Shown here: positions 45,632 to 55,020 of the stretch, piece by piece
How the letters are laid out: every line of letters begins with the position of its first letter
Position numbering within the stretch: position 1 is the first letter of the stretch
Source of the DNA: Desulfolithobacter dissulfuricans
Lineage (GTDB): Bacteria; Desulfobacterota; Desulfobulbia; Desulfobulbales; Desulfobulbaceae
Assembly: GCF_025998535.1 (NCBI RefSeq)
Contig: NZ_AP024233.1
Coordinates: 2,876,001 to 2,940,000, forward strand
Direction: 5' to 3'
Length of the DNA stretch: 64,000 nt
The notes under the pieces: model-generated
What the model was told of the DNA's origin: nothing
What the model saw: the letters and a program-made list of their open reading frames with translations, nothing else
Database searches by the model: none
Made by a program: the position numbers and the translations under genes

Positions 45632-46360
45632 TTGAACGAAGAAATCAGCAAACTCATTGCCCTGCAGGAAATTGACACTGAAATCGCCGGATTTGACAAG
45701 CAGATCAGCGAAAAACAGCAGGAAATCACCGACCGGCAGCAGAGTATTGCCGACAAGCAGGAGCAGATAAACCAGTGCCGGGAAAAGGTCAGTGCCCTGG
45801 AGCAGCGGCAGCGGGAAGTCAAGGCGGAACACGAGGATGCCGCCGCCAGGATCAAGGACCGGCAGAACAAGATGATGCAGGTCCAGACCAGCCGCGAACA
45901 CCAGGCCCTGCTCAAGGAAATCGAGGACGCCAAGCGGCTGATCAAGGAAAGCCAGGAACAGCTGACCTTGATCATGGAACAGGCCGAACAGCTGGAAAAC
46001 CAGGCCGCCGAACTGGAAAATCTGTGCAAGGGTGAAGAGGAACTGCTGGCCGAGGAAACCACCAAGGTCAACAATGCGGTCAAGAAAATCACCACCCGCA
46101 AGAAAAGCGTGGCCAAAAAACGGGAAAAACTGGCCGCCGAGCTGAGCCCTTCTCTGCTCAAGCGCTACAACCTGCTGCTCAGCAAACGGCACGGCATGGC
46201 TGTGGTCGCCACCCGGGATGGCGTCTGTCAGGGATGCTTCATGGCCATTCCACCCCAGCAGTTCAACGAGGTCCGCAAGGGCGACAAGATGAGCATCTGC
46301 CCCACCTGCCACCGGATCCTCTACTTCCAGGAAGAAGAGAGCGAGACCGCGGATGCGTAA
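45632..46360 (+). CDS. Coiled-coil zinc-ribbon protein (DUF164/zf-RING_7)
   Basis: The 242-residue protein is a long coiled coil (about residues 5-180, repeated KQISEKQQEITDRQQ-type heptads) ending in a C4 zinc ribbon: CQGCFMAIPPQQFNEV and CPTCHRILYF. Starts at TTG 45632 behind AGGAG. The Nif3-zinc-ribbon-RNase H order is common in Desulfobacterota and allied groups. It may bind nucleic acid. It overlaps the next gene by 8 bp. Confidence 0.88.
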   Translation: MNEEISKLIALQEIDTEIAGFDKQISEKQQEITDRQQSIADKQEQINQCREKVSALEQRQREVKAEHEDAAARIKDRQNKMMQVQTSREHQALLKEIEDAKRLIKESQEQLTLIMEQAEQLENQAAELENLCKGEEELLAEETTKVNNAVKKITTRKKSVAKKREKLAAELSPSLLKRYNLLLSKRHGMAVVATRDGVCQGCFMAIPPQQFNEVRKGDKMSICPTCHRILYFQEEESETADA

Positions 46361-46994
46361 CCGACCGGGAAACGAAGAACTGCTGCAGACTCTGGCCGCC
46401 AGGCTATCTGACACCACCCTTTCCGCCCTCTTTCCCGACTACCGGGCCGAGGCGGTCCGGGCGGCGTTGATTGGCCTGGCAGAAGAACAGAAGAAGCGGT
46501 CCGCGGATGCGGTGCAGCCTTCCAACTCCTTTCCGGCTCTGGAAACAGAGCCTCCCCCGGAACGCCACCGCACCCCGGGCACCTGCCGGCTCTATACCGA
46601 CGGTGCCTCCCGGGGCAATCCCGGCCGGGCCGGGGCCGGCATTGTCCTGCTTGACGACAGCGACCGTGAGCTGACCACCAGGGCAGTGTACCTGGGCACC
46701 TGCACCAACAACGTGGCCGAGTACCGGGCCCTGCTCATAGGTCTGCAGGCAGCCAGGGACGAGGGATGTTGCAGGGTGGAGATCTTTATGGACTCCGAAC
46801 TCATTGTCCGCCAGCTCCAGGGGCGCTACCAGGTCAAGAGCGCGGCCCTCAAACCGCTCTTTACAGAAGTTCGCCAGCTGCTCCGCTCCTTTGAGGGCTG
46901 GAAGGTGCACCATGTGCCAAGGGCGCAGAACCGGAGGGCCGACGAGTTGGCCAACCAGGGCATCGACAACCACCGGCAGCTTCAAGGCGCCTGA
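46353..46994 (+). CDS. Ribonuclease HI family protein
   Basis: A 213-residue protein with an N-terminal helical region of about 75 residues and a C-terminal RNase H fold. The catalytic acid residues are visible in order: YTDGASRGNPG (Asp), NNVAEYRALL (Glu), FMDSELIVRQL (Asp) and RAQNRRADELANQG (Asp). It probably cleaves RNA in RNA-DNA hybrids. The short HBD-like N-terminus differs from E. coli RnhA. It overlaps the zinc-ribbon gene, so the two are translated together, and ends shortly before the rnpB promoter. Confidence 0.9.
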   Translation: MRNRPGNEELLQTLAARLSDTTLSALFPDYRAEAVRAALIGLAEEQKKRSADAVQPSNSFPALETEPPPERHRTPGTCRLYTDGASRGNPGRAGAGIVLLDDSDRELTTRAVYLGTCTNNVAEYRALLIGLQAARDEGCCRVEIFMDSELIVRQLQGRYQVKSAALKPLFTEVRQLLRSFEGWKVHHVPRAQNRRADELANQGIDNHRQLQGA

Positions 46995-47001
46995 CCCGGC
47001 C

Positions 47002-47030
47002 TTGACAATATTCCGGACCAGCACCATAAT
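47002..47030 (+). promoter_or_regulatory. Sigma-70 promoter of rnpB
   Basis: TTGACA (47002-47007), a 17-nt spacer and CATAAT (47025-47030) lie 20 nt upstream of the rnpB 5' stem. Confidence 0.85.
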
Positions 47031-47049
47031 AAATACGGCTATACAGTTT

Positions 47050-47420
47050 GGGACGGGCGCATGATCGCTCTGGATTTCACCTGAGATCCAGAGAGGAAAG
47101 TCCGAACACCACAGGGCACGGTGGTTCGTAACGCGAACTTCGGGTAACCGGAGGAAAGTGCCACAGAAAACACACCGCCGATGGCCCGCCACCGCGGGCA
47201 CAGGTAAGGTTGAAATGGCGAGGTAAGAGCTCACCGCTTTCGTGGCGACACGGAAGGCAGGGTAAACCCCACCGGGTGCAAGACCAAATAGGGAAGCGTT
47301 TGAGGGCGGCCCGTCCAAGGCTTCCGGGTAGGTTGCACGAGATGCCGGGCGACCGGTATCCCAGAGAAATGATCATGCTCCGCCTCGGCGGAGACAGAAT
47401 TCGGCTTACAGCCCGTCCCG
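47050..47420 (+). ncRNA. rnpB: RNase P RNA (bacterial type A)
   Basis: The catalytic RNA of RNase P matures tRNA 5' ends. The 5' stem GGGACGGGC (47050-47058) pairs with GCCCGTCCC (47411-47419). The conserved core is seen as GAGGAAAGTCCGAACACCAC near 47091, ACAGAAAACACACCGCC, GGTAAGAGCTCACCG and AGATGCCGGGCGACCGG, with ACAGAATTCGGCTTACA at the 3' end. A run of T (47422-47430) forms the terminator. The length of about 370 nt is normal. Confidence 0.95.
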
Positions 47421-47431
47421 ATTTTTTTTTC

Positions 47432-47601
47432 TGATTACCATCAATCTTCAGCATTGAAACCGGTGTCGGTCTCACTTGTTTCACGGGACGCCATGAACCC
47501 GTCCCTGGGGGCTTGACTGTGGCCATCCAGGCCACAGACACCCGTGCAACAAGTGAGGCCGACACCTTCATCCATCGAAGGCTGAATTTCAGTGGTAATC
47601 A
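47432..47601. mobile_element. 170-bp palindromic MITE-like element after rnpB
   Basis: Ends TGATTACCA (47432-47440) and TGGTAATCA (47593-47601) match the terminal repeats of the 10757 element over about 17 of 21 positions. Inner arms also pair: TTCAGC/GCTGAA and GGTGTCGGTCTCACTTGTT with AACAAGTGAGGCCGACACC (one wobble). Two central hairpins follow (GGGACG/CGTCCC, TGTGGCC/GGCCACA). Flanks ATTTTTTT on both sides may be a target duplication. It inserted directly behind the rnpB T-run. Confidence 0.8.
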
Positions 47602-47610
47602 CATTTTTTT

Positions 47611-47664
47611 GAGTGCAGGATAAATGAGGTCTGCGCGGCCGAGCTTGTCCTGCACTCTTTTTTT
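47611..47664 (+). terminator. Terminator-like hairpin before ispDF
   Basis: GAGTGCAGGA (47611-47620) and TCCTGCACTC (47648-47657) form a perfect 10-bp stem with a 27-nt loop, followed by TTTTTTT. It may be a second terminator for rnpB or a leader attenuator for the next gene, whose start is 26 nt further on. Confidence 0.65.
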
Positions 47665-47689
47665 CACCTCTTTTTTATTCGCCATCGCC

Positions 47690-48937
47690 ATGAGTACCGC
47701 AGGTACCGGAAAGAGAGAAACATCGGCCCGGGCCGGGGCCATCATTCCGGCCGCCGGGTTCGGCACCCGGATGGGAGCGGACCGGCCCAAGCAGTTTCTT
47801 GAGCTGGCCGGGGCGCCGGTCCTGATCCGCACCATCAGAATTTTCCTGGATCACCCGGCCATCTCCGCCGTGGTGGTCGCCCTTCCCCCTTCCCATTACC
47901 AGCAGAGCCTGGAACTGTTCACCAGATATCTTGCCAGTCCGCTGCCGGCAAAGCTCATACTGACCAGGGGCGGGGCCTCCAGGCAGAAATCGGTCTCCCA
48001 CGGCCTTGCCGCCCTGCCACCACAAATCGACACCGTCCTCGTTCACGACGGGGCCAGGCCACTGGTCAGCGACCGGGTCATCGGCCGCTGCCTGACCGGA
48101 GTTGCCAGCCACGGGGCAGTGATCGCCGCAGTTCCGGCCAAGGATACCCTCAAGGAGGTTGATCCGGAGAGTGGCCGGATCATCACAACCATTGACCGGA
48201 GCCGGGTCTGGCTGGCCCAGACCCCCCAGGCCATGCGCCGGGAACTGCTCGAACAGGCCTTCCGGCAGGCCGCGGAGGACGGCTTCACCGGCACCGACGA
48301 GGCCTCGTTACTTGAACATGGCAACATACCGGTTTATGTTGTGGCCGGAGACGAACAGAATATCAAACTGACCCGGCCCGGCGACCTGACCCTGGCCTCC
48401 TCTCTGCTTGGAGAGAGTGGGAAGCAAAAAAACCGGCGAGCTGACCGGGACCAGGAGAAAACAATGCGTATCGGCAGCGGATTTGACGCCCACCGGCTGG
48501 TGGAAGGAAGAAAACTTATCCTTGGCGGAGTGGATATACCCCATCCGCTGGGCCTCCTGGGCCATTCCGATGCCGATGTCCTGATCCACGCCCTGATGGA
48601 TGCCCTCCTCGGGGCCCTGGGAGAGGGCGATATAGGCCGCCATTTTCCCGACAGTGACAAGCGGTTCCGGAACATCAGCAGCCTCAAACTCCTGGAGCAG
48701 GTCATGAGCCTGCTCGAGGCGCGGCAGATGGTCCTGGTCAATGCTGATCTCACCATCATCTGCCAGCAGCCCAGGCTGGCCCCTTTTCTTGACCAAATGC
48801 TCAACAACCTGCAGACGGCCTGTCACTGCGATGCCATCAACATCAAAGCCACCACCACGGAAAAAATGGGCTTCACCGGCCGGAGGGAAGGCATCGCCGC
48901 CCAGGCCGTGGTCCTGCTCAGCCATAAGGATACCTGA
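47690..48937 (+). CDS. ispDF: Bifunctional MEP-pathway enzyme IspDF
   Basis: Two steps of isoprenoid synthesis are fused. The N-terminal IspD (about 1-230) has IIPAAGFGTRMGADRPKQFLEL, VHDGARPLVSD and LAQTPQAMRRELL, and makes CDP-methylerythritol. The C-terminal IspF (about 255-410) has RIGSGFDAHRLVEGRKLILGGV, GHSDADVLIHALMDALLGA, DIGRHFPDSD and INIKATTTEKMGFTGRREGIAA, and cyclises it. ATG 47690 is chosen, although an in-frame ATG at 47624 lies inside the hairpin loop. The stop precedes the peptidase gene by 5 nt. Confidence 0.94.
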   Translation: MSTAGTGKRETSARAGAIIPAAGFGTRMGADRPKQFLELAGAPVLIRTIRIFLDHPAISAVVVALPPSHYQQSLELFTRYLASPLPAKLILTRGGASRQKSVSHGLAALPPQIDTVLVHDGARPLVSDRVIGRCLTGVASHGAVIAAVPAKDTLKEVDPESGRIITTIDRSRVWLAQTPQAMRRELLEQAFRQAAEDGFTGTDEASLLEHGNIPVYVVAGDEQNIKLTRPGDLTLASSLLGESGKQKNRRADRDQEKTMRIGSGFDAHRLVEGRKLILGGVDIPHPLGLLGHSDADVLIHALMDALLGALGEGDIGRHFPDSDKRFRNISSLKLLEQVMSLLEARQMVLVNADLTIICQQPRLAPFLDQMLNNLQTACHCDAINIKATTTEKMGFTGRREGIAAQAVVLLSHKDT

Positions 48938-48942
48938 TTACC

Positions 48943-50085
48943 ATGCCTGCCAGCATCAACCGCCAGCGACTGGCCAACACCTTTGTAACCCTCTGTGAAA
49001 CCGACAGTCCCTCCCGCCGGGAAGGCCGGATGGCCGCCCTGCTCCGCGACATATTCACCCGCCTCGGAGCCGATGAAATCTTTGAAGACGACTCTGGAGC
49101 CGTTACCGGTTCGGAGTGCGGCAACCTGTTTGTCCGCTTCAGGGGAGAGACGGACCAGGAACCGATTTTTTTCAACTGCCACATGGATACGGTCGAACCC
49201 GGCACCGGGGTCAAGGTCGTGCGTCAGGGGAATATCTTCAGGAGCGAGGGGAAAACCATTCTCGGCAGCGACGACAAATCGGGCATCGCGGCCCTGATCG
49301 AGGCCGTGGAAACCGTCCGCGAGCACAACCTGCCCGTTGGCCCGCTGGAGCTGGTCTTCACCACCTGCGAGGAGATCGGCCTTCTGGGAGCCAAGGCCCT
49401 GAACCCGGACAATATCAGAGCCAGGATGGGATATGCCCTGGATTCCAGCGGTTTTGGCCGGGTTATCATCGGCGCTCCGGCCGCGAACCGTCTCCGGATC
49501 AGGCTTCGGGGAGTGGCCGCCCATGCCGGGCTGCACCCGGAAATGGGAATCAACGCCATCATCCTGGCGGCCAATGCTCTGGCCAAGGCTCCCTGCGGCC
49601 GGATTGACCGGGAGTCAACGGTCAATTTCGGCACCATCCGTGGCGGAACCGCCTCCAACATTGTCCCGGAGGAGGTCTGCATAGAAGGGGAAGTCCGCAG
49701 CCATGCCCAGGACAAGCTGGACCGGCTGACCACGGAAGTGGAAAAAGCGTTTTACGAGGTGATCGGTTCCTGGCAGGACCCGGAGGGGTACGCCACCGGC
49801 AAACCGCAGGTGGATATCAGCACCACCCTGGATTTCCCGGTCATGCGGCTTGACAGGGACGACCCGGTCATCAGAAGGATCTCCCGGGCAGCGGACATCA
49901 TCGGCCTCAAGCTGGAATTCAGGACCGCCGGCGGCGGCAGCGACGCCAATATCTTCAACGGCTACGGCCTGCAGACCGCCATTGTCGCCACCGGCATGAC
50001 CCATGTCCACTCCACCGACGAACAGGTGGACCTGGAGGACATGGTCGAGCTGACCCGGCTGGTGCTGGCGCTCATGCGCGGCTGA
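48943..50085 (+). CDS. PepT-like M20 metallopeptidase
   Basis: A 380-residue cytosolic zinc peptidase. The metal-site motifs are FFNCHMDTVEPG (His, Asp), ILGSDDKSGIAALIEA (bridging Asp), FTTCEEIGLLGAK (catalytic Glu pair) and ALDSSGFG; the dimerisation domain includes AAHAGLHPEMGINAI, and a late His is in MTHVHSTDEQ. It resembles the tripeptidase-like PepT group. It is 5 nt after ispDF, and its 3' end overlaps the convergent hybrid kinase gene by 14 bp. Confidence 0.9.
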   Translation: MPASINRQRLANTFVTLCETDSPSRREGRMAALLRDIFTRLGADEIFEDDSGAVTGSECGNLFVRFRGETDQEPIFFNCHMDTVEPGTGVKVVRQGNIFRSEGKTILGSDDKSGIAALIEAVETVREHNLPVGPLELVFTTCEEIGLLGAKALNPDNIRARMGYALDSSGFGRVIIGAPAANRLRIRLRGVAAHAGLHPEMGINAIILAANALAKAPCGRIDRESTVNFGTIRGGTASNIVPEEVCIEGEVRSHAQDKLDRLTTEVEKAFYEVIGSWQDPEGYATGKPQVDISTTLDFPVMRLDRDDPVIRRISRAADIIGLKLEFRTAGGGSDANIFNGYGLQTAIVATGMTHVHSTDEQVDLEDMVELTRLVLALMRG

Positions 50086-52792
50086 GCACCTCCCGCAGAA
50101 CCCGGCCCAGCTCACCCATCTGATACGGCTTGACCACCACCCCGGCAAAACCGTAGGTCTTGTACCTGGACATGATCGGGTGACTGGAGTAGCCACTGGA
50201 AACGATGCCCTTTACCTCCGGATCTATCTGCCGCAGGATGCGGATGGTCTCTTCCCCACCCATACCTCCCGGAATGGTCAGATCCACCAGCAGAGCATCG
50301 AACCGGTTGCCACTCTCCATGGCCTCCCGGTACACCCGCACCGCCTCCTCTCCATCTGCCACGCATTCCACACTGTAGCCCAGGGCCGTGAGGATGGAGC
50401 GCACCACGGAACGGACCATATCCTCATCATCCATGACCAGGATCCGGCCACTGCCCTCCGCCGGACTACCCTGCCTGTCCCCATCGCTGCAAATCCGGTC
50501 CTCTTCCAGGCGGGCGGGCAGGTACACATAGAAGATGGTACCGCTGCCCTGGACGGAATCCACCAGGATATAGCCGCCATGCTTATTGACAATGGCGTAC
50601 GAGATGGCAAGCCCCAGGCCGTTGCCTGCCTCCTTGGTGGTGAAGTAGGGATCAAAGATCCGGTCCAGGTGCTCGGGCGGGATGCCCATGCCTTGGTCTT
50701 CAACGGTGATCTGCACATACCGTCCCGCCCGCAGGGGCAGGGAGGTCTCCTCCGCCACCGTGTAATTACAGGCCGAAATACGAATCGTGCCGCCGTCGGG
50801 CATGGCCTGCATGGAGTTGATCAGCAGATTGGACAGCACCTGGTTGATCTGGCCGCCGTCGGCATGGACAGGCCAGAGATTGTCGGCCAGGTGCAGATCC
50901 GGCTGCACCGGCGAGCCGCGCAGAATAAAACCGGCCACCTCCTCGATCAGTTTGCCCAGGTGCAGTTTGCATTTCACCGGTGCGCCGCCGCGGGAGAACG
51001 TCAGGAGCTGCTGCGTCAGGTCCCTGGCCCGCAGGCTGGCCAGCTCGGCATCTTCCAGGTTGCGGTACTGCTGCTCGCCTGGATCGACCTCCAGTTTGGC
51101 CAGGGAAATATTGCCAAGGATCGCCGTCAACAGGTTGTTGAAGTCATGGGCAATACCACCGGCAAGCACCCCGATGGATTCCAGTTTCTGGGCCTTGGTC
51201 AGCTCCTCTTCCATCCTCCGACGCTGGGTAACGTCACGAAAAACCAGCACCGCGCCGACAATGTTACCCTCCCTGTCTTTCAGCGGCGCGCAGCTTTCGG
51301 TAATCAGGAACTCTTCACCGGAGCTTGCGCGCAGGACAAGATCACCGCTGGTCAGAGCCTGCTGGCCGGTCTCCATGATACGGGCCACCGGGTTACCCAG
51401 AACATGGCCGGTCAGTTCATCGACCACGGGACAGACCTCGTTCACCGGCCGACCCGAGGCCTCCTCCCGGCCCCAGCCGGTCAGCTGTTCCGCCACCCGG
51501 TTCATGATGACCACCCTGCCCTCGGTGTCGGTGGCGATGACCCCGTCGGCTATGGATTCCAGGGTGACCCGCAGCCGTTCCGATTCCGCTGCCAGCTCTT
51601 TTTCCGCCTCCTTCCGGCAGAGAACCTCGTGGTGCAGATCCTGGATCCGCTGTTCAAGACGTCCGGCCATGCGGTTGAAACCCGATATCAAATCACCGAT
51701 CTCATCATCGCGGCGCACGGGAACCGGCTCGAAGACTCCGCCCTTACGTACGTTGCGCATGGCGGTGGTCAGCCGATGGAGCGGCGTGGCAATGAAACGG
51801 GACATAACCAGAGTCAGGACCAGGGCCAGAACCAGAGCGGCGAAGAAGATGGATATCATCAGGCGCCACATCCTGGTGAGCAGGGGCTGAAAATGGGACA
51901 CATCGCGGAAACAGACCAGGGCGGCCAGGGACTCTTCCGGCATCTCCAGCGGATGATAGGCATAGATCTGTTCTTCCATGTCCAGGGGAGAGAAAATCCG
52001 GGTCCCGAACACCGCGTCGCTCGCCACCTCATAGTCAAGGCGCTCGGGAAAACGGAATCCCCACCTTCCCGCGCGGCCGTCGGGGTCCAGGCTTGATCCG
52101 GCCACCCGGTTGCCGGCGATCAGCTCCACCCGGTCACAGCCGGCCACGGTGCGGACCTGCTCCAGGAACGACTCGTTACCACTCACCATCCGGCCGCCGA
52201 AGACAATGCCGACAAACTTGTCCCGCACCACGATGGGACTGGCCGCTTCCATTACCAGGACCGGCATGTTGTCGACATTTCTGCCCTTGAGTTCCAGGAA
52301 ATGAAGCAGAGTGGCATTTTCCTCCAGCATGGTGGCCGAATAGTCGCTCATGAAAGCGGCCTCGGCGATGACCGGATGCTCGTAGAAATCATGTCCCATT
52401 TCCCGGCCGGGATAGGGGGAGACCGCCAACCGGCCAAGGGGGGTGACGATGAGGAGAAAATCCAGATTGTACTGGGCGCCCAGGGTTTCGAGATGTTTCT
52501 TGAGCTGCCCCTTGATTCCGAGATAAAAGGTTGTCTTGACGGTGTTGTCCAGAGATATGGAATGAACGGCATCCTGTACCCGGCCCAGCTCCTTCTGGTA
52601 AAACAGGCTAGCGGCGGAGACGTCGGAATAGAGCTGCCGGGCTATGTCTTCGTCCAGGTGCTGCTTGAGAACATGGACCACGGCAACGGTCACCACCACC
52701 ATGGGCAGCAGCACCACCACCAGGGTCATCACCTGGAGCTTTGTCCGCAGGGAATAGAGAAAGCGGTGTCGTCTGGCCGGAGTATCAGTCAT
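50072..52792 (-). CDS. Membrane hybrid histidine kinase with HAMP, PAS and receiver
   Basis: The 906-residue sensor has a helix at about 19-42, a double-Cache-like periplasmic region (residues 45-310; PVLVMEAASPIVVRDKFVGIVFGG), a second helix (about 313-335), HAMP (337-390), one PAS domain (about 405-525), HisKA with AGGIAHDFNNLLTAILGN (about 544), HATPase (DQGMGIPPEH, NGLGLAIS) and a C-terminal receiver (GRILVMDDEDMVRS; LLVDLTIPGGMGG near 836). It is paralogous to the kinase at 30803-33538. It begins 14 nt after the tandem substrate-binding protein gene, the same gap as in the other pair. Confidence 0.93.
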   Translation of the reverse strand: MTDTPARRHRFLYSLRTKLQVMTLVVVLLPMVVVTVAVVHVLKQHLDEDIARQLYSDVSAASLFYQKELGRVQDAVHSISLDNTVKTTFYLGIKGQLKKHLETLGAQYNLDFLLIVTPLGRLAVSPYPGREMGHDFYEHPVIAEAAFMSDYSATMLEENATLLHFLELKGRNVDNMPVLVMEAASPIVVRDKFVGIVFGGRMVSGNESFLEQVRTVAGCDRVELIAGNRVAGSSLDPDGRAGRWGFRFPERLDYEVASDAVFGTRIFSPLDMEEQIYAYHPLEMPEESLAALVCFRDVSHFQPLLTRMWRLMISIFFAALVLALVLTLVMSRFIATPLHRLTTAMRNVRKGGVFEPVPVRRDDEIGDLISGFNRMAGRLEQRIQDLHHEVLCRKEAEKELAAESERLRVTLESIADGVIATDTEGRVVIMNRVAEQLTGWGREEASGRPVNEVCPVVDELTGHVLGNPVARIMETGQQALTSGDLVLRASSGEEFLITESCAPLKDREGNIVGAVLVFRDVTQRRRMEEELTKAQKLESIGVLAGGIAHDFNNLLTAILGNISLAKLEVDPGEQQYRNLEDAELASLRARDLTQQLLTFSRGGAPVKCKLHLGKLIEEVAGFILRGSPVQPDLHLADNLWPVHADGGQINQVLSNLLINSMQAMPDGGTIRISACNYTVAEETSLPLRAGRYVQITVEDQGMGIPPEHLDRIFDPYFTTKEAGNGLGLAISYAIVNKHGGYILVDSVQGSGTIFYVYLPARLEEDRICSDGDRQGSPAEGSGRILVMDDEDMVRSVVRSILTALGYSVECVADGEEAVRVYREAMESGNRFDALLVDLTIPGGMGGEETIRILRQIDPEVKGIVSSGYSSHPIMSRYKTYGFAGVVVKPYQMGELGRVLREVLSRA

Positions 52793-52806
52793 TAAGAATA
52801 ATCCGC

Positions 52807-55020
52807 CTACCTGGCAAGGCCTGGAGTCATGGTTACAAACACCTTCCTGGCGGCCTCGAGAAATTCCAGTGGAATCTGCAGGCCCAGTTGCCGGGCCCGG
52901 GCCTGGTTGACAGCCAGATAGTATTCTTCCGGCGTCTCGATACTGATTTCACCGGGATCACTACCGGAAAGTACCCGGATCAGCTGGCGCCCCAGCTGCC
53001 GACCACAACCCTTCAGATCCATACCAACAGCCATGAGATAGCCATAGGCCACCCAGTCCACGGCAAAGGTGAAGCCGGGTTTGTGCTGGTTGGCAAAGAG
53101 CCAGCTCAGGGTATCGGCCAGGGGGTTGACCGTGCCGTCCTCGCGCAGCAGCCCAACCGGGGTGGGCACGGCCAGGAGATCCACCGACGGATCGGCGGAA
53201 TACTTCAGGACCAGGCGCTGGAACTCCTGCAGGGAGGATACCTGCTCCAGCTGAAAGGAGCCCGGAAATTCGCACTGGCTGTCGCAGGACTCGGCGTGCC
53301 GCTGCATCCGCTCACCCAGATCACGCAGCCACGGCTCGGTATCGGGCATGATGGCCACCATCTTTCTGGCCTCGGGCAGCATCACATGGACCATCTCCAT
53401 GATCTTGTCGAAAAACACCTCACTGGTTACCCCGGTGACGTTGAAACCGGGTTCCTGGAGCGTGTTCATGAAATGTTTTCGACTGTTGTAACGCTGGATA
53501 TCCATATTCATGCCGCCAAACAGAACCGGATAATCCGTGCCGACCAGCGGCAGCATCACCTCGGCGATGGCATTGTCCCCCAGGACCACGACGACATCCG
53601 GATCCGTGGCCTTGATCTCCTGCAGGGCCGCCTGGCCGCGGGCATGAACGAGGTCCGGGGTGGTATGGCTGTAGCGGGTATCCATGAAAAAACGTTTGAC
53701 GGTCACATCCCTGTCCACATGCATCCCCGCCAAGGCCAAGGCCTCCACCAGTCCCCGCTCAAGGACAGCACCGCACCCTGTGCCCTTCTCATAGCTCTGA
53801 ATGATAAAGATGGTCGGATTCTCCAGTTCCGTCCGGAGCCCCAGGGAGTCATAGACCGCATCGGCGGCACTGAGCACCTCCACCGGAATGGTGATGCCCA
53901 GCTGCCGGGCCCGGGCCACATTGAAGACAATGGCATACTCGCTGGAGTCCTCAATCGGCAGCATCCCGGCCGGGGTCCCATCCAGGATCTGGGCCACTTT
54001 CCGGGCCGTATGGCGGCCCATGGCCAGAAAATCCACTGACACCCCGCCGAAATACCCCTGCTGGGCCATGAAATAACTGAACGCCATGGCAGGTTTGCGG
54101 CACTTGCGCAGGGTCCAGCGGGTGACCTCCGGCAGGGGAACCACACTGCCGTCGGCCCGGACCAGCCGGGTGACCAGCGGATAATAGGCCTGGATTTCCG
54201 GATCGTTGTTGATTTTATGGATGAACTGCCGGTATCTGGCCAGGTTGTCCGCCTTCCAGATGGAGTAGAGGAGTCCGCCATTATCGGTCCCGAGGGCAAG
54301 CTCCACCTGTTTCTGCAGGGCCTCGCCGGTGGGCGTGTTGTCGACGATGAACACTATCTTGCCAAGCTCGGGCAGGACCTCCTTCATCACCCGGACCGAC
54401 TTGGAGATGTAGAGTTTTTCCAGCACCCCGGTCACATTATGGCCCGGCCGGGCCCGGGAGTTCATGAAATGACGTATCTTGTCATAGTCCTCGACCTGAC
54501 CGTTCATGCCGGCAAACACCACCGGGATATCACTGTCCACCAGGGGGAGCATCACGGTCCGGGCGGCGTTGTCATCAATGGTCAGAACCAGGTCCGGCTT
54601 GAGATCATGGATCAGGGCCAGGGCCTCGCGGCCGCGCTCCTCAATCTGCTCGGGAGAGATAAAGACCTTCTTGGTCTGCATGTAGAAGTGCTGGATATCA
54701 ATGGATTCACCCTCCAGATACCCCTGCCGGGCAAGCCCGGAGAGCAATCCCCTTGTCTGCTCCAGATCGGTCATCTGGTCCGGCTCATAACTGTGCACCA
54801 CCAGCAGCCTGGGCATGGCTGCGACAGCCACGGAGGTCCCCGCACAACCAAGAGCCAGCACCAGGACCAAAAGACAGAGAATCCAGGAGCAAATTTTCCC
54901 TGTGCTTCCGGAGAGCCACGCAACACGACGCTCTGGCGCCGACGACAACCGGGTCGGGCGCAAGCCTGCCCGAAGGGCCTGGAGGGTAATACAGGGTGAA
55001 AACAGGGTGGGCAGCGTCAT
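52807..55020 (-). CDS. Exported protein with two tandem ABC_sub_bind domains
   Basis: The protein has 737 residues. A membrane or signal segment (ICSWILCLLVLVLALGCAGTSVAVAA, about 43-68) is followed by two homologous halves: MPRLLVVHSYEPDQMTD, FAGMNGQVEDYDKIRHFMNSR and VFNVARARQLGI in the first, and TIFIIQSYEKGTGCG, FGGMNMDIQRYNSRKHFMNT and AVNQARARQLGL in the second. The matching motifs show an internal duplication. LALGC is only an imperfect lipobox. Its start codon overlaps the selD stop (TGATG). The hybrid kinase follows after 14 nt, suggesting a receptor-kinase pair. Confidence 0.88.
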   Translation of the reverse strand: MTLPTLFSPCITLQALRAGLRPTRLSSAPERRVAWLSGSTGKICSWILCLLVLVLALGCAGTSVAVAAMPRLLVVHSYEPDQMTDLEQTRGLLSGLARQGYLEGESIDIQHFYMQTKKVFISPEQIEERGREALALIHDLKPDLVLTIDDNAARTVMLPLVDSDIPVVFAGMNGQVEDYDKIRHFMNSRARPGHNVTGVLEKLYISKSVRVMKEVLPELGKIVFIVDNTPTGEALQKQVELALGTDNGGLLYSIWKADNLARYRQFIHKINNDPEIQAYYPLVTRLVRADGSVVPLPEVTRWTLRKCRKPAMAFSYFMAQQGYFGGVSVDFLAMGRHTARKVAQILDGTPAGMLPIEDSSEYAIVFNVARARQLGITIPVEVLSAADAVYDSLGLRTELENPTIFIIQSYEKGTGCGAVLERGLVEALALAGMHVDRDVTVKRFFMDTRYSHTTPDLVHARGQAALQEIKATDPDVVVVLGDNAIAEVMLPLVGTDYPVLFGGMNMDIQRYNSRKHFMNTLQEPGFNVTGVTSEVFFDKIMEMVHVMLPEARKMVAIMPDTEPWLRDLGERMQRHAESCDSQCEFPGSFQLEQVSSLQEFQRLVLKYSADPSVDLLAVPTPVGLLREDGTVNPLADTLSWLFANQHKPGFTFAVDWVAYGYLMAVGMDLKGCGRQLGRQLIRVLSGSDPGEISIETPEEYYLAVNQARARQLGLQIPLEFLEAARKVFVTMTPGLAR

